NCBI GenBank assembly: GCA_002492295.1
Contig: DKYC01000067.1
Location: 64,098 to 73,611, forward strand
Source: Lachnospiraceae bacterium UBA7110
Lineage (GTDB): Bacteria > Bacillota > Clostridia > Lachnospirales > Lachnospiraceae
Direction: 5' to 3'
Length of the DNA: 9,514 nt
Under the pieces are notes generated by a model, which did no database searches, was not told the DNA's origin, and saw only the letters and a list, made by a program, of their open reading frames with translations. Positions 1 through 5,460 of the stretch are shown piece after piece (the first letter of the stretch is position 1; each line of letters opens with the position of its first letter). A program made the position numbers and the translations under genes.

Positions 1-17
1 CTATTGACGAGTGCTAA
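1..17 (+). promoter_or_regulatory. CIRCE operator, right half (HrcA site), cut by window edge
   Basis: GAGTGCTAA at 9-17 is the exact right half of the CIRCE heat-shock operator (TTAGCACTC-N9-GAGTGCTAA). The eight bases before it fit the spacer, and the left half would lie just before base 1, so it cannot be verified here. The half-site overlaps the -35 region of the hsp20 promoter, which is where HrcA is known to repress chaperone genes. HrcA control of hsp20 is therefore inferred from a half-site plus the nature of the downstream gene. Confidence 0.75.
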
Positions 18-32
18 TATATGTGTTATATT
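4..32 (+). promoter_or_regulatory. Sigma-A-type promoter of hsp20
   Basis: TTGACG at 4-9 and TATATT at 27-32 are separated by 17 bases. Transcription would start near base 39, giving a leader of about 115 bases before the hsp20 start codon. The -35 box sits in the spacer and right arm of the CIRCE element, so a bound repressor would block polymerase. Confidence 0.7.
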
Positions 33-93
33 ATATCTAGAACAAGGGAACAGAAGAAATTCAAAACCAAAGTTCAGAACAAATAACATACAA

Positions 94-116
94 CACTTCG
101 GAATTGTCCGAATGTG
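94..116 (+). other. Stem-loop in the hsp20 leader
   Basis: CACTTCGGA (94-102) can pair with TCCGAATGTG (107-116) around an ATTG loop, with one bulged T. It lies in the predicted 5' untranslated leader, about 25 bases before the Shine-Dalgarno site. It does not cover that site, so a role in mRNA stability is more likely than direct translational blocking. Function is inference. Confidence 0.5.
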
Positions 117-154
117 CCAAAATAATTTTTATGATTTGAAAGGAGATATGACTT

Positions 155-598
155 ATGATGTTACCTAGTATTTTTGGAGAAAGCTTATTTGACGACTTTA
201 TGGAGGATTTCGCATTTCCGGATATTGACAAAACTTTGTACGGAAAGCACGCAAAGAACATGATGAAGACAGACGTTAAGGAGACGGAGGAAGGCTATGA
301 GGTAGACATTGATCTGCCCGGTTTCCAAAAGGATGAGATTAAGATGCAGCTTGACAACGGTTATCTGACCATCAGTGCTGCAAAGGGACTTGACAAGGAT
401 GAGAAGGATAAGAAAGGCAATTACGTCAGACGGGAACGTTATGCCGGCAGCATGAGCCGCAGCTATTACGTAGGCGGGCATGTGAAAGAGGAGGACATTC
501 ATCCGAAGTATGAAAACGGCATTTTGTCCTTCCATATTCCGAAGGAGGAAAAGCGGGTTGTCGAGGACAAAAATCATTATATTGCGATTGAAGGATAA
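155..598 (+). CDS. hsp20: Hsp20 / alpha-crystallin small heat-shock protein
   Basis: This is an ATP-independent holdase chaperone of 147 residues, expected to bind unfolding cytoplasmic proteins during stress and hand them to ATP-driven chaperones. The alpha-crystallin domain spans about residues 39-131. Typical landmarks are the conserved DLPGF segment near 53-57, the NGILSFHIPK segment at 121-130 (the family's G-x-L motif) and a C-terminal IAI (143-145), the I-x-I motif used in oligomer assembly. The short N-terminal arm (residues 1-38) is hydrophobic and acidic, as usual. The length is normal for clostridial Hsp18/Hsp20 proteins. AGGAG at 141-145 lies 9 bases before the ATG at 155; an adjacent ATG at 158 is equally usable. 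The gene is monocistronic, bounded by the promoter/CIRCE region and a strong terminator. HrcA control is indicated by the CIRCE half-site. Confidence 0.97.
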   Translation: MMLPSIFGESLFDDFMEDFAFPDIDKTLYGKHAKNMMKTDVKETEEGYEVDIDLPGFQKDEIKMQLDNGYLTISAAKGLDKDEKDKKGNYVRRERYAGSMSRSYYVGGHVKEEDIHPKYENGILSFHIPKEEKRVVEDKNHYIAIEG

Positions 599-614
599 CT
601 TGTCATATTGCACA

Positions 615-654
615 AAAGCGACCCTGGGGGCAACAGCCCACAGGGTCGTTTTTT
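615..654 (+). terminator. Rho-independent terminator after hsp20
   Basis: CGACCCTG (619-626) pairs perfectly with CAGGGTCG (641-648), with a further GGG/CCC extension inside (628-630 with 637-639) and a 6-base loop. Six Ts follow at 649-654. An A-run before the stem (614-617) could also let it work on the minus strand. Confidence 0.92.
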
Positions 655-747
655 GCATAAAAAGACCATATTATATGTGGTGAAATGCTCATAAATATGT
701 TAAACTTATTTTGAAAAAATGGAAAGGCATCAGTTTGGAGAAAAATA

Positions 748-2016
748 ATGCATATAAAATCAATTGATATTAAGGGAATGAAACCGTGGCAAAGAAGCGT
801 ATCACTGGAGCTGTCCGCGCTGAACGTATCGGTTATATATGGAGAGAACGGATGCGGAAAATCTGTTTTACTGCGTGTGTTAAACGCCGTTTTGGAGCAG
901 AATGACAGTACTTTGGCGGAAGAAAACGTGGATTGCGTGCAAATTTTTTATATAAATGACAGGCGGGAGGAAAAAAGTATCAGGATTCTGCGAAAAGAAC
1001 CGCAGCCGCCAGCCCCGGAGAAAATAACGTATGACTGGTCAGCGCTTCAAAAGTCGGAGCTGCTTGGGATAACGGGGGTTTTTCTGTGCCCGAACAGGGG
1101 AAATGCAAGCCACATCAATATATCGCCGGATTTCCTGTACCGTTATATTGTCGAGATGGGGCATATCAATCATTTCAGGACGGGGGATGACGCTCAGAGA
1201 CTTTGTGAGAACCTGAGCAATCATATTCAACTGAAACAGAGTGGGAACGGCAAGGTAAGCTTTGAAACCCAGGTTGATTTTTCCGCGCCGTTTTTGACAA
1301 TTGATACGGTGGATATGCAAATGATGGAAACGCTGCTGCTTGAGCGGTACCGTATGGAACAGCGGACGGTGGAGGAACGGCTGCATAAAACAGTAGTGAA
1401 TCTTTTGACTGCCGCAGGCAATCCTGCGGATGCCGATGTTTTAGACAGCAGTATTTTCAATACGGTTTCTTTGGAAAGCAAAAAAAGGCTGATTGCGCTT
1501 CTGAACCGGATGGAGAAGAACGCGTTAAGTGATAAAATCGTCTCCGTTTTGAACAGCAGGGACAGCAGTTATATCGAAAAGGAACTAAACAACAACAGCC
1601 TGTTCGCAAAGCTGGTTCTCAGTGCGTTAAGCGAGATGGAAAAAGAGGATGTAAATTCACAGTCCGTCAACCGGTTAAGGGATATCTACAATGAATATAT
1701 CGGACCGGATAAATATATTGAGATATCGGAGGATGGTATTGTGGTCCGGTTTCATTCTTTACAGGGATCACATGGGCTTGAACACCTTTCCGGCGGGGAA
1801 CAGCGGCTGTTTGTCCTGCTTGTGGTTTTTATTTTGGAGAGCTCAAAACGTCAGCTGTTTCTGATTGACGAGCCGGAAACCTCGCTGAGCGCAAAGTGGC
1901 AAAGGGGTCTGATACCACTGCTGGGCAGCCTTGCGCCGGATGCCCAGATTATCGTGGCTTCCCACAGTCCTTCGATTGCGGAATCCAATGTTGGGGTGTT
2001 AGTGGAGATAAAATAA
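748..2016 (+). CDS. AAA/ABC-type ATPase (SMC-like AAA family)
   Basis: This is a 422-residue soluble ATPase with a complete ABC-type nucleotide-binding core: Walker A GENGCGKS at residues 32-39, an LSGGEQ signature at 347-352, Walker B plus catalytic glutamate in LFLIDEPETSL (Asp374, Glu375), and the switch histidine in ASHSPS (His406). About 300 residues separate Walker A from the signature, as in the AAA_15/AAA_21 (OLD/RecF/SMC-like) group. There are no membrane segments and no C-terminal TOPRIM nuclease, because the chain ends about 16 residues after the switch histidine. TTTGGAG at 734-740 lies 7 bases before the ATG. No partner nuclease gene sits beside it; the next gene is convergent. 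The substrate is unknown. Relatives act in DNA repair, anti-phage systems or as conserved stand-alone ATPases, and the sequence alone does not decide. Confidence 0.9.
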   Translation: MHIKSIDIKGMKPWQRSVSLELSALNVSVIYGENGCGKSVLLRVLNAVLEQNDSTLAEENVDCVQIFYINDRREEKSIRILRKEPQPPAPEKITYDWSALQKSELLGITGVFLCPNRGNASHINISPDFLYRYIVEMGHINHFRTGDDAQRLCENLSNHIQLKQSGNGKVSFETQVDFSAPFLTIDTVDMQMMETLLLERYRMEQRTVEERLHKTVVNLLTAAGNPADADVLDSSIFNTVSLESKKRLIALLNRMEKNALSDKIVSVLNSRDSSYIEKELNNNSLFAKLVLSALSEMEKEDVNSQSVNRLRDIYNEYIGPDKYIEISEDGIVVRFHSLQGSHGLEHLSGGEQRLFVLLVVFILESSKRQLFLIDEPETSLSAKWQRGLIPLLGSLAPDAQIIVASHSPSIAESNVGVLVEIK

Positions 2017-2022
2017 AGCGGT

Positions 2023-2289
2023 TTAATCTTCTTCAATCACTTGGATTTCCAAATAATCAAAGTCAATTGTCTCTATAAAATTATCAGATGTAAAACGCGC
2101 CTTACTGTGCCGTTTAAAGTCCGCGACAGTTGCATCAAGCCAAAGAGGTCTGCCCAGGTCAAACTGATAGCAGACCTCTTCTATGGCGTGAAATACCTTG
2201 TGCGTACGCGTATCATTGGAACTGTCGCAGATAACGGTATCTTTTACCATGCGGTTGTCCTTAAAAATTCTTGCCCATAGCCGGAACAT
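2023..2289 (-). CDS. Small conserved protein of unknown function
   Basis: This is an 88-residue soluble protein on the minus strand. It begins MFRLWARIF and ends in a strongly acidic tail (DFDYLEIQVIEED). The central part has mixed polar character with a GRPLWLD segment and a basic FKRHSKARF stretch, and no cysteine pairs or membrane segments. It resembles short hypothetical proteins that I recall from Lachnospiraceae, but I cannot name a family. The ATG at 2289 is preferred over the in-frame ATG at 2325 because a GGGGGGA purine run lies 5-6 bases before it, and the upstream ATG overlaps the likely -10 box (2324-2329). Its stop lies six bases from the stop of the convergent ATPase gene, with no clear hairpin between them. 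Confidence 0.75.
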   Translation of the reverse strand: MFRLWARIFKDNRMVKDTVICDSSNDTRTHKVFHAIEEVCYQFDLGRPLWLDATVADFKRHSKARFTSDNFIETIDFDYLEIQVIEED

Positions 2290-2317
2290 ATAAATCCCCC
2301 CAAAAACAGATGTGTAT

Positions 2318-2345
2318 TTGTCCATTATAACATAAAAAATATAAA
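2318..2345 (+). promoter_or_regulatory. Candidate promoter of the relQ-like gene
   Basis: TTGTCC (2318-2323) and TATAAA (2340-2345) are spaced by 16 bases on the plus strand. This would give a leader of about 85 bases to the start at 2437. It overlaps the minus-strand -10 box, so the two divergent promoters may compete. The region is very AT-rich, which makes chance matches likely. Confidence 0.35.
2324..2329 (-). promoter_or_regulatory. -10 box of the small minus-strand gene
   Basis: On the minus strand this reads TATAAT, the exact consensus. Transcription would start about 28 bases before the ATG at 2289. No good -35 box is seen at the expected distance; the region upstream is a T-rich run. 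This box argues against the longer ORF start at 2325. Confidence 0.5.
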
Positions 2346-2408
2346 AAACCAGTCATAAGTTGGGAAGTGCGTACATATACTTAATTTTAGTGGCATCGTT
2401 TTGTTACC

Positions 2409-2420
2409 GCGCAGCTGCGC
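2409..2420 (+). repeat. 12-base perfect palindrome before the relQ-like ribosome site
   Basis: GCGCAGCTGCGC is its own reverse complement and ends directly before the AGGAAAG Shine-Dalgarno sequence (2421-2427). It stands out from the AT-rich surroundings. As RNA it could form a 4-bp stem with an AGCT loop; as DNA it could be an operator. No function is demonstrated. Confidence 0.45.
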
Positions 2421-2436
2421 AGGAAAGCATTTAAGA

Positions 2437-3090
2437 ATGGAGAAAAGACAACAAATGGAATATCGAGGGAGTACAACATCGGATATTGACAGCTGGAAAG
2501 AGGTACAGCTGGTCTACAGCTCGGCACTGAAGGAAATCGGAACAAAGCTTGAGATTTTAAATGACGAGTTTCAGCATGTACATAAGTATAATCCGATAGA
2601 GCACATTAAATCGCGGATTAAAACATCGGACAGAATTGTGAAAAAGCTCAAAAAGCATGGATACGAGTCCACAATTGAAAATATGGTGCGTTATGTAAAT
2701 GACATTGCCGGCGTACGCATTATCTGCTCGTTTACGACGGACGTATACAGAATTGCGGAAATGCTGGAGCGGCAAAGGGACCTGAATATCATTGACGTAA
2801 AGGATTACATCAAATATCCAAAGTCAAGCGGATACAAAAGCTACCATATGATTGTATCCGTTCCGATTTACCTTTCCGAGCGGAGGGTTGAGGCGAAAGT
2901 TGAAATCCAGATCCGGACAGTCGCAATGGATTTCTGGGCGAGTCTGGAGCATAAAATCAATTATAAATTTGATGTAAACGTACCGGATTATATTCAGGAG
3001 GAGCTTTTTGCGTGTGCGAAAATGGTGTCGGAGCTTGATGAGAAGATGCTGTCCTTGAATGAAGAAGTGAAGGCATTGGAGTTGGAATAA
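2437..3090 (+). CDS. relQ: Small alarmone synthetase, RelQ/YjbM type (GTP pyrophosphokinase)
   Basis: It is expected to transfer pyrophosphate from ATP to GDP or GTP to make (p)ppGpp in the cytoplasm. The 217-residue chain holds only the RelA/SpoT synthetase domain, with no HD hydrolase, TGS or ACT domains, as in small alarmone synthetases. Landmarks are DIAGVRI (89-95), YPKSSGYKSYH (127-137, nucleotide-binding loop) and EIQIRT (156-161) followed by FWASLEHKINYK (from 166), a pattern very close to Bacillus YjbM (RelQ). The C-terminal residues from about 180 are an acidic helix, which in RelQ helps tetramer assembly. The ATG at 2437 has AGGAAAG 9-11 bases upstream. An internal ATG at 2455 and an upstream TTG at 2401 are alternatives, but the TTG has no clear ribosome site. 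A separate long (p)ppGpp synthetase/hydrolase elsewhere in the genome is expected. Confidence 0.93.
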   Translation: MEKRQQMEYRGSTTSDIDSWKEVQLVYSSALKEIGTKLEILNDEFQHVHKYNPIEHIKSRIKTSDRIVKKLKKHGYESTIENMVRYVNDIAGVRIICSFTTDVYRIAEMLERQRDLNIIDVKDYIKYPKSSGYKSYHMIVSVPIYLSERRVEAKVEIQIRTVAMDFWASLEHKINYKFDVNVPDYIQEELFACAKMVSELDEKMLSLNEEVKALELE

Positions 3091-3100
3091 AATGAGGAGT

Positions 3101-3135
3101 GCCCCGATAATTCCTTGCGGAAATTACCGGGGCTA
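3101..3135 (+). terminator. Stem-loop after the relQ-like gene, probable terminator
   Basis: GCCCCGATAATTCC (3101-3114) pairs with GGAAATTACCGGGGC (3119-3133) around TTGC, with one A/C mismatch and one bulged A. It begins 10 bases after the stop. The downstream tract is only CTATTATG rather than a T-run, so termination may be partial; an mRNA-end stabiliser is an alternative. Confidence 0.6.
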
Positions 3136-3318
3136 TTATGAAAAAATTTATCTATGTGTAATGAAAAAATTGCTACATGGATATCTGCTATGTTCTAATA
3201 ATAGCATTGGATTGTGAATAAAATATGAACAAACTGTAATAAGTTTGTGAATGTGTATATTACTGCCGCAATATTATGCCAAATTATATACAGTGTGCAT
3301 AAAAAACTCCCCATAAAG

Positions 3319-3330
3319 TGACAGTTGTCA
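3319..3330 (+). promoter_or_regulatory. Palindrome overlapping the -35 box, candidate operator
   Basis: TGACA-GT-TGTCA is a perfect inverted repeat with 5-base arms. Its right arm is the last five bases of the -35 box at 3325-3330. A dimeric regulator bound here would control the coiled-coil/flavoprotein unit. No specific regulator can be named from the sequence. Confidence 0.4.
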
Positions 3331-3353
3331 TTCGGTACGATTAATGATAAGAT
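3325..3353 (+). promoter_or_regulatory. Promoter of the coiled-coil / flavin-reductase unit
   Basis: TTGTCA (3325-3330) and TAAGAT (3348-3353) are spaced by 17 bases. Transcription would start near 3360, about 36 bases before the ATG at 3396. The same TAAGAT -10 variant occurs in front of the M23 peptidase and the riboswitch in this window. Confidence 0.6.
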
Positions 3354-3395
3354 AAAAGTACATACGATAGATTAGAAAGGCAAGGTACGGTTGTG

Positions 3396-4061
3396 ATGGA
3401 CAATTTTATGGATAAACTGGCGCAGAAGTTTAATGCCCAGGAGCTGATTAAGGCAAATTCCCAGGCAGAGGCACAGGAAATGAAGAAGCTGCAGCAGCAG
3501 GTTACGGAATATGAGCGGATTTTGCAGGAAATCAGACGCCTTAATTATAAAAACACAGAGCTTTCGGAGCAGCTTGGCACAATGATTTGTGACAATACCG
3601 ATAAAATTCAGGCAATGAAGGAAGATGAGCAGAAACTTCTCTCCGCGCTGCGTGATATTACGGATGAGCAGAGCAGAAACCGGGAAGCGGACATGGAACG
3701 CAGGGAGCTTGAACGCATTGAGAAGGAAAAAGGCGCTGCGTCAGAGATGGAAACGCTTACGGCGCTTTTGCAGGAAAAATTCCAGCAGGCGGATGATTTT
3801 GTGCATAAGGAAAACGTTAAGGTGTACAGAAACGTACAGGCTGCAATGACAGAGGAACTGCGCAAGTATACGGAGAGCGGAAAAACCGGCAACGCGGATG
3901 TAAAAGAAGCGGTGGAGTCGCTGGAACGTGAGTTAAACAGGCGGATTGTAAAGAAGCTGAACGCAGTGATGGCAATCAGCATTGTGTCGCTTGTCCTGGC
4001 CGCTTCGGGTGTGGTACTTTATGTGCTGCAGTTATTATTTATGACGGGCATTATCAAGTAG
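3396..4061 (+). CDS. Tail-anchored coiled-coil protein of unknown function
   Basis: This is a 221-residue protein with no signal peptide. Residues about 15-185 are almost entirely charged and helical, rich in Glu, Lys, Gln and Arg with heptad-like leucines, so a long coiled coil is expected. One hydrophobic segment at about 189-216 lies just before the C terminus, flanked by basic residues (RRIVKKLN). This suggests a tail-anchored inner-membrane protein with the bulk in the cytoplasm. A motif-like stretch at 134-149 (DFVHKENVKVYRNVQA) breaks the coiled-coil pattern. Similar uncharacterised proteins seem to occur in Lachnospiraceae, but this is from memory. The ATG at 3396 is preferred to the overlapping GTG at 3393; AAGG at 3382-3385 lies 10 bases upstream. 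The flavin-reductase gene follows after 12 bases, so the two are almost certainly co-transcribed. The function is unknown. Confidence 0.85.
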   Translation: MDNFMDKLAQKFNAQELIKANSQAEAQEMKKLQQQVTEYERILQEIRRLNYKNTELSEQLGTMICDNTDKIQAMKEDEQKLLSALRDITDEQSRNREADMERRELERIEKEKGAASEMETLTALLQEKFQQADDFVHKENVKVYRNVQAAMTEELRKYTESGKTGNADVKEAVESLERELNRRIVKKLNAVMAISIVSLVLAASGVVLYVLQLLFMTGIIK

Positions 4062-4073
4062 ACGGGGGAAGCT

Positions 4074-4640
4074 ATGGCAAAAATTTCATTTAAACCCGGA
4101 AACATGCTTTATCCGCTGCCTGCGGTTTTGGTGAGTGTGGCGGACAGTAAGGGGAATACCAATCTGATTACAGTGGCGTGGGCAGGGACAGTCTGCACCA
4201 ATCCTCCGATGCTTGGCATATCCGTCCGTCCAAACCGCTTTTCCCATCATATGATAGAGGAAACGGGCGAATTTGTTGTAAACCTTACGACAAAAGAACT
4301 GGCATTTGCAACGGATTATTGCGGAGTAAAAAGCGGCAGGGATATAAATAAATGGAAGGAAATGAAACTGACGCCTGTTGCGTCGGATGTGGTAAGACCG
4401 CCGTGTATTGCGGAAAGTCCGGTCAATATTGAATGCCAGGTGACAGAGGTAAAAAGACTGGGTTCGCATGATTTTTTCCTTGCAACGGTGGCGGCAGTCC
4501 ATGTGGATGAGGCTTATATGGATGAAAAAGGCGCGTTCCATCTTTCGCAGGCAGAGCCGATTGTTTATTGCCACGGAGAATATTTTGATTTGGGTAAAAA
4601 AATTGGAACATTTGGATACAGTGTCAAAAAAAGGACTTGA
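4074..4640 (+). CDS. Flavin reductase-like FMN-binding protein
   Basis: This is a 188-residue soluble protein of the flavin reductase-like split-barrel family (Flavin_Reduct type). Residues about 10-75 carry the typical core: PLPAVLVSV, then NLITVAWAG, then TNPPMLGISVRPNRFSHHMI, ending in GEFVVN. In relatives these segments bind FMN and position the nicotinamide. The C-terminal half (GSHDFFLATVAAVHVD, then EPIVYCHGEYFDLG) closes the barrel. In anaerobes such proteins act as NAD(P)H:flavin oxidoreductases or electron carriers; the exact substrate cannot be told here. The Cys at residue 83 (DYCGVKSGRD) is in a conserved-looking loop. GGGGGAA lies about 4 bases before the ATG, and the upstream coiled-coil gene ends 12 bases earlier. 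Its stop codon overlaps the -35 box of the next gene's promoter. Confidence 0.92.
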   Translation: MAKISFKPGNMLYPLPAVLVSVADSKGNTNLITVAWAGTVCTNPPMLGISVRPNRFSHHMIEETGEFVVNLTTKELAFATDYCGVKSGRDINKWKEMKLTPVASDVVRPPCIAESPVNIECQVTEVKRLGSHDFFLATVAAVHVDEAYMDEKGAFHLSQAEPIVYCHGEYFDLGKKIGTFGYSVKKRT

Positions 4641-4665
4641 CGCGGCGGCAAAAAATAATTATAGT
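4637..4665 (+). promoter_or_regulatory. Promoter of the XRE-cupin regulator gene
   Basis: TTGACG (4637-4642) and TATAGT (4660-4665) are spaced by 17 bases. The -35 box overlaps the TGA stop (4638-4640) of the flavin-reductase gene. Transcription would start near 4672, giving a leader of about 125 bases before the regulator's ATG at 4798. No terminator separates the two genes, so read-through is also possible. Confidence 0.65.
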
Positions 4666-4699
4666 TAAAAGTAGAAAACAGGAAATAATTTGTTACAAA

Positions 4700-4750
4700 G
4701 GTGTAGCATCGAAATATCCCATAGGGGTGTTTTTGGTGCTATTTTTGTTT
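4700..4750 (+). other. Possible structured leader of the regulator gene
   Basis: GTAGCA (4703-4708) can pair with TGCTAT (4737-4742), enclosing a small CCC-ATA-GGG hairpin (4718-4726). The sequence after the outer stem is T-rich (ATTTTTGTTTC), so an attenuator is conceivable. It does not match a riboswitch class I recognise. Confidence 0.3.
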
Positions 4751-4797
4751 CAGGAAGAACATCTTTTTCAATCAAAAACAGAATAGCAGGGATAAAA

Positions 4798-5361
4798 ATG
4801 AGTCAGTTAGATAAGAATATTGCGGAAAATTTAAAGAGAATCAGAAAGTCAAGGAATATGAGTCTTGATATGCTTGCGGAAAAAACAGGCGTAAGCAAGA
4901 GTATGCTGGGGCAGATTGAGCGGGGGGAGTCGAATCCCACGGTGGCGACCATTGCGAAGATTGTGGACGGTATTAAGGTGCCGTTTGAGGATTTGATTTA
5001 CCAAAAGTCGAAGCCCATCGTGATTATAGACAATGACAAACTGCCTGTGTACAAGGCGCAGGACGGGGCTTATCAGATACGCGCTGTTTTTCCGTATGAC
5101 AGGCATAGGAATTTTGAAGTGTATGAGGTAAAAATTGAGCCGGGCGAGGATTGCGCGTGTTTTGTGAAAGATGACGGAGGATGTGAATATATTATGGTAG
5201 TGCAGGGAATGCTTACGCTTGAGACGGACGAAGGGATGTATGAGGTGGCATCCGATCATGCGGTAAGGCTGGATGCGCTCAAGAATCACAGCTATCATAA
5301 CAGAGGGATACAGAAGCTTGTTTTAAATATATTTGTTTCCTATGAAGCGTTGGTGTATTAA
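4798..5361 (+). CDS. XRE-family transcription regulator with C-terminal cupin domain
   Basis: This is a 187-residue regulator with two domains. Residues about 9-63 form an XRE/Cro-type helix-turn-helix (NLKRIRKSRNMSLDMLAEKT, then GVSKSMLGQIERGESNPTVATIAKI). Residues about 108-180 form a double-stranded beta-helix cupin_2 sensor domain, with GGCEYIMVVQGMLTLETDEG as its first strand pair and a second motif containing the NHSYHN residues. In this family the cupin senses a small ligand and the HTH binds DNA, often next to metabolic or transporter genes. The ligand is unknown. The ATG at 4798 follows AGGGA (4788-4792); an upstream in-frame TTG at 4690 would add 36 non-conserved residues and has no ribosome site. 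The gene has its own promoter and terminator. The neighbouring flavoprotein and peptidase genes are candidate targets only by proximity. Confidence 0.93.
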   Translation: MSQLDKNIAENLKRIRKSRNMSLDMLAEKTGVSKSMLGQIERGESNPTVATIAKIVDGIKVPFEDLIYQKSKPIVIIDNDKLPVYKAQDGAYQIRAVFPYDRHRNFEVYEVKIEPGEDCACFVKDDGGCEYIMVVQGMLTLETDEGMYEVASDHAVRLDALKNHSYHNRGIQKLVLNIFVSYEALVY

Positions 5362-5378
5362 AACACCGACGTTTTTTT
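5348..5378 (+). terminator. Terminator overlapping the end of the XRE-cupin gene
   Basis: CGTTGGTGT (5348-5356) pairs with ACACCGACG (5363-5371), with one G-T wobble, and seven Ts follow (5372-5378). The TAA stop (5359-5361) lies in the 6-base loop, so the last three sense codons form the stem. This is a strong intrinsic terminator. Confidence 0.9.
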
Positions 5379-5381
5379 ATC

Positions 5382-5410
5382 TTTACATTATTGCAAAAGA
5401 CTGCTAAGAT
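5382..5410 (+). promoter_or_regulatory. Promoter of the M23 peptidase gene
   Basis: TTTACA (5382-5387) and TAAGAT (5405-5410) are spaced by 17 bases, with an upstream TG at 5402-5403 giving an extended -10. It starts four bases after the T-run of the preceding terminator. The leader would be about 44 bases. Confidence 0.65.
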
Positions 5411-5460
5411 GTGTTTATGGGTTTTAATTGGAATTTGCGGGTTTGAGGGTTGATATACAT

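Larger units (their letters stand above)
3136..3395. other. AT-rich intergenic region without a gene
   Basis: No convincing reading frame is present; an ATG at 3162 opens only an 18-codon frame with no ribosome site. Visible structure includes an inverted repeat ACAAACT (3229-3235) / AGTTTGT (3242-3248), two copies of TTGTGAAT (3212 and 3245), a weak promoter-like pair TTGTGA/TGTAAT with 17-base spacing (3212-3217, 3235-3240), and a wide inverted pair TGTATAT/ATATACA (3254-3260, 3286-3292). The best promoter is the one listed at 3325-3353. Confidence 0.5.

Noticed and set aside
185..658. 157-codon minus-strand frame opposite hsp20
   Set aside because: It is antisense to a clear Hsp20 gene, runs across its terminator, and its residues look like reverse-frame translation with no domain or ribosome site.
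748..2289. ATPase plus small neighbour as a two-gene defence system
   Set aside because: The genes are convergent, not an operon, and neither the small protein nor the ATPase shows a nuclease or toxin motif.
3254..3292. TGTATAT / ATATACA inverted pair as a LexA-like or other operator
   Set aside because: The arms are 25 bases apart in very AT-rich DNA and do not match a Firmicute SOS box; chance is likely.
4086..4574. 162-codon minus-strand frame opposite the flavin reductase gene
   Set aside because: It is a shadow of the real gene; it has no ribosome site and shows Cys/His/Arg-rich shadow composition.
4690..4797. N-terminal extension of the XRE-cupin protein from a TTG start
   Set aside because: There is no ribosome site. 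The extra 36 residues do not resemble the family, and the ATG at 4798 with AGGGA directly precedes the typical HTH start.
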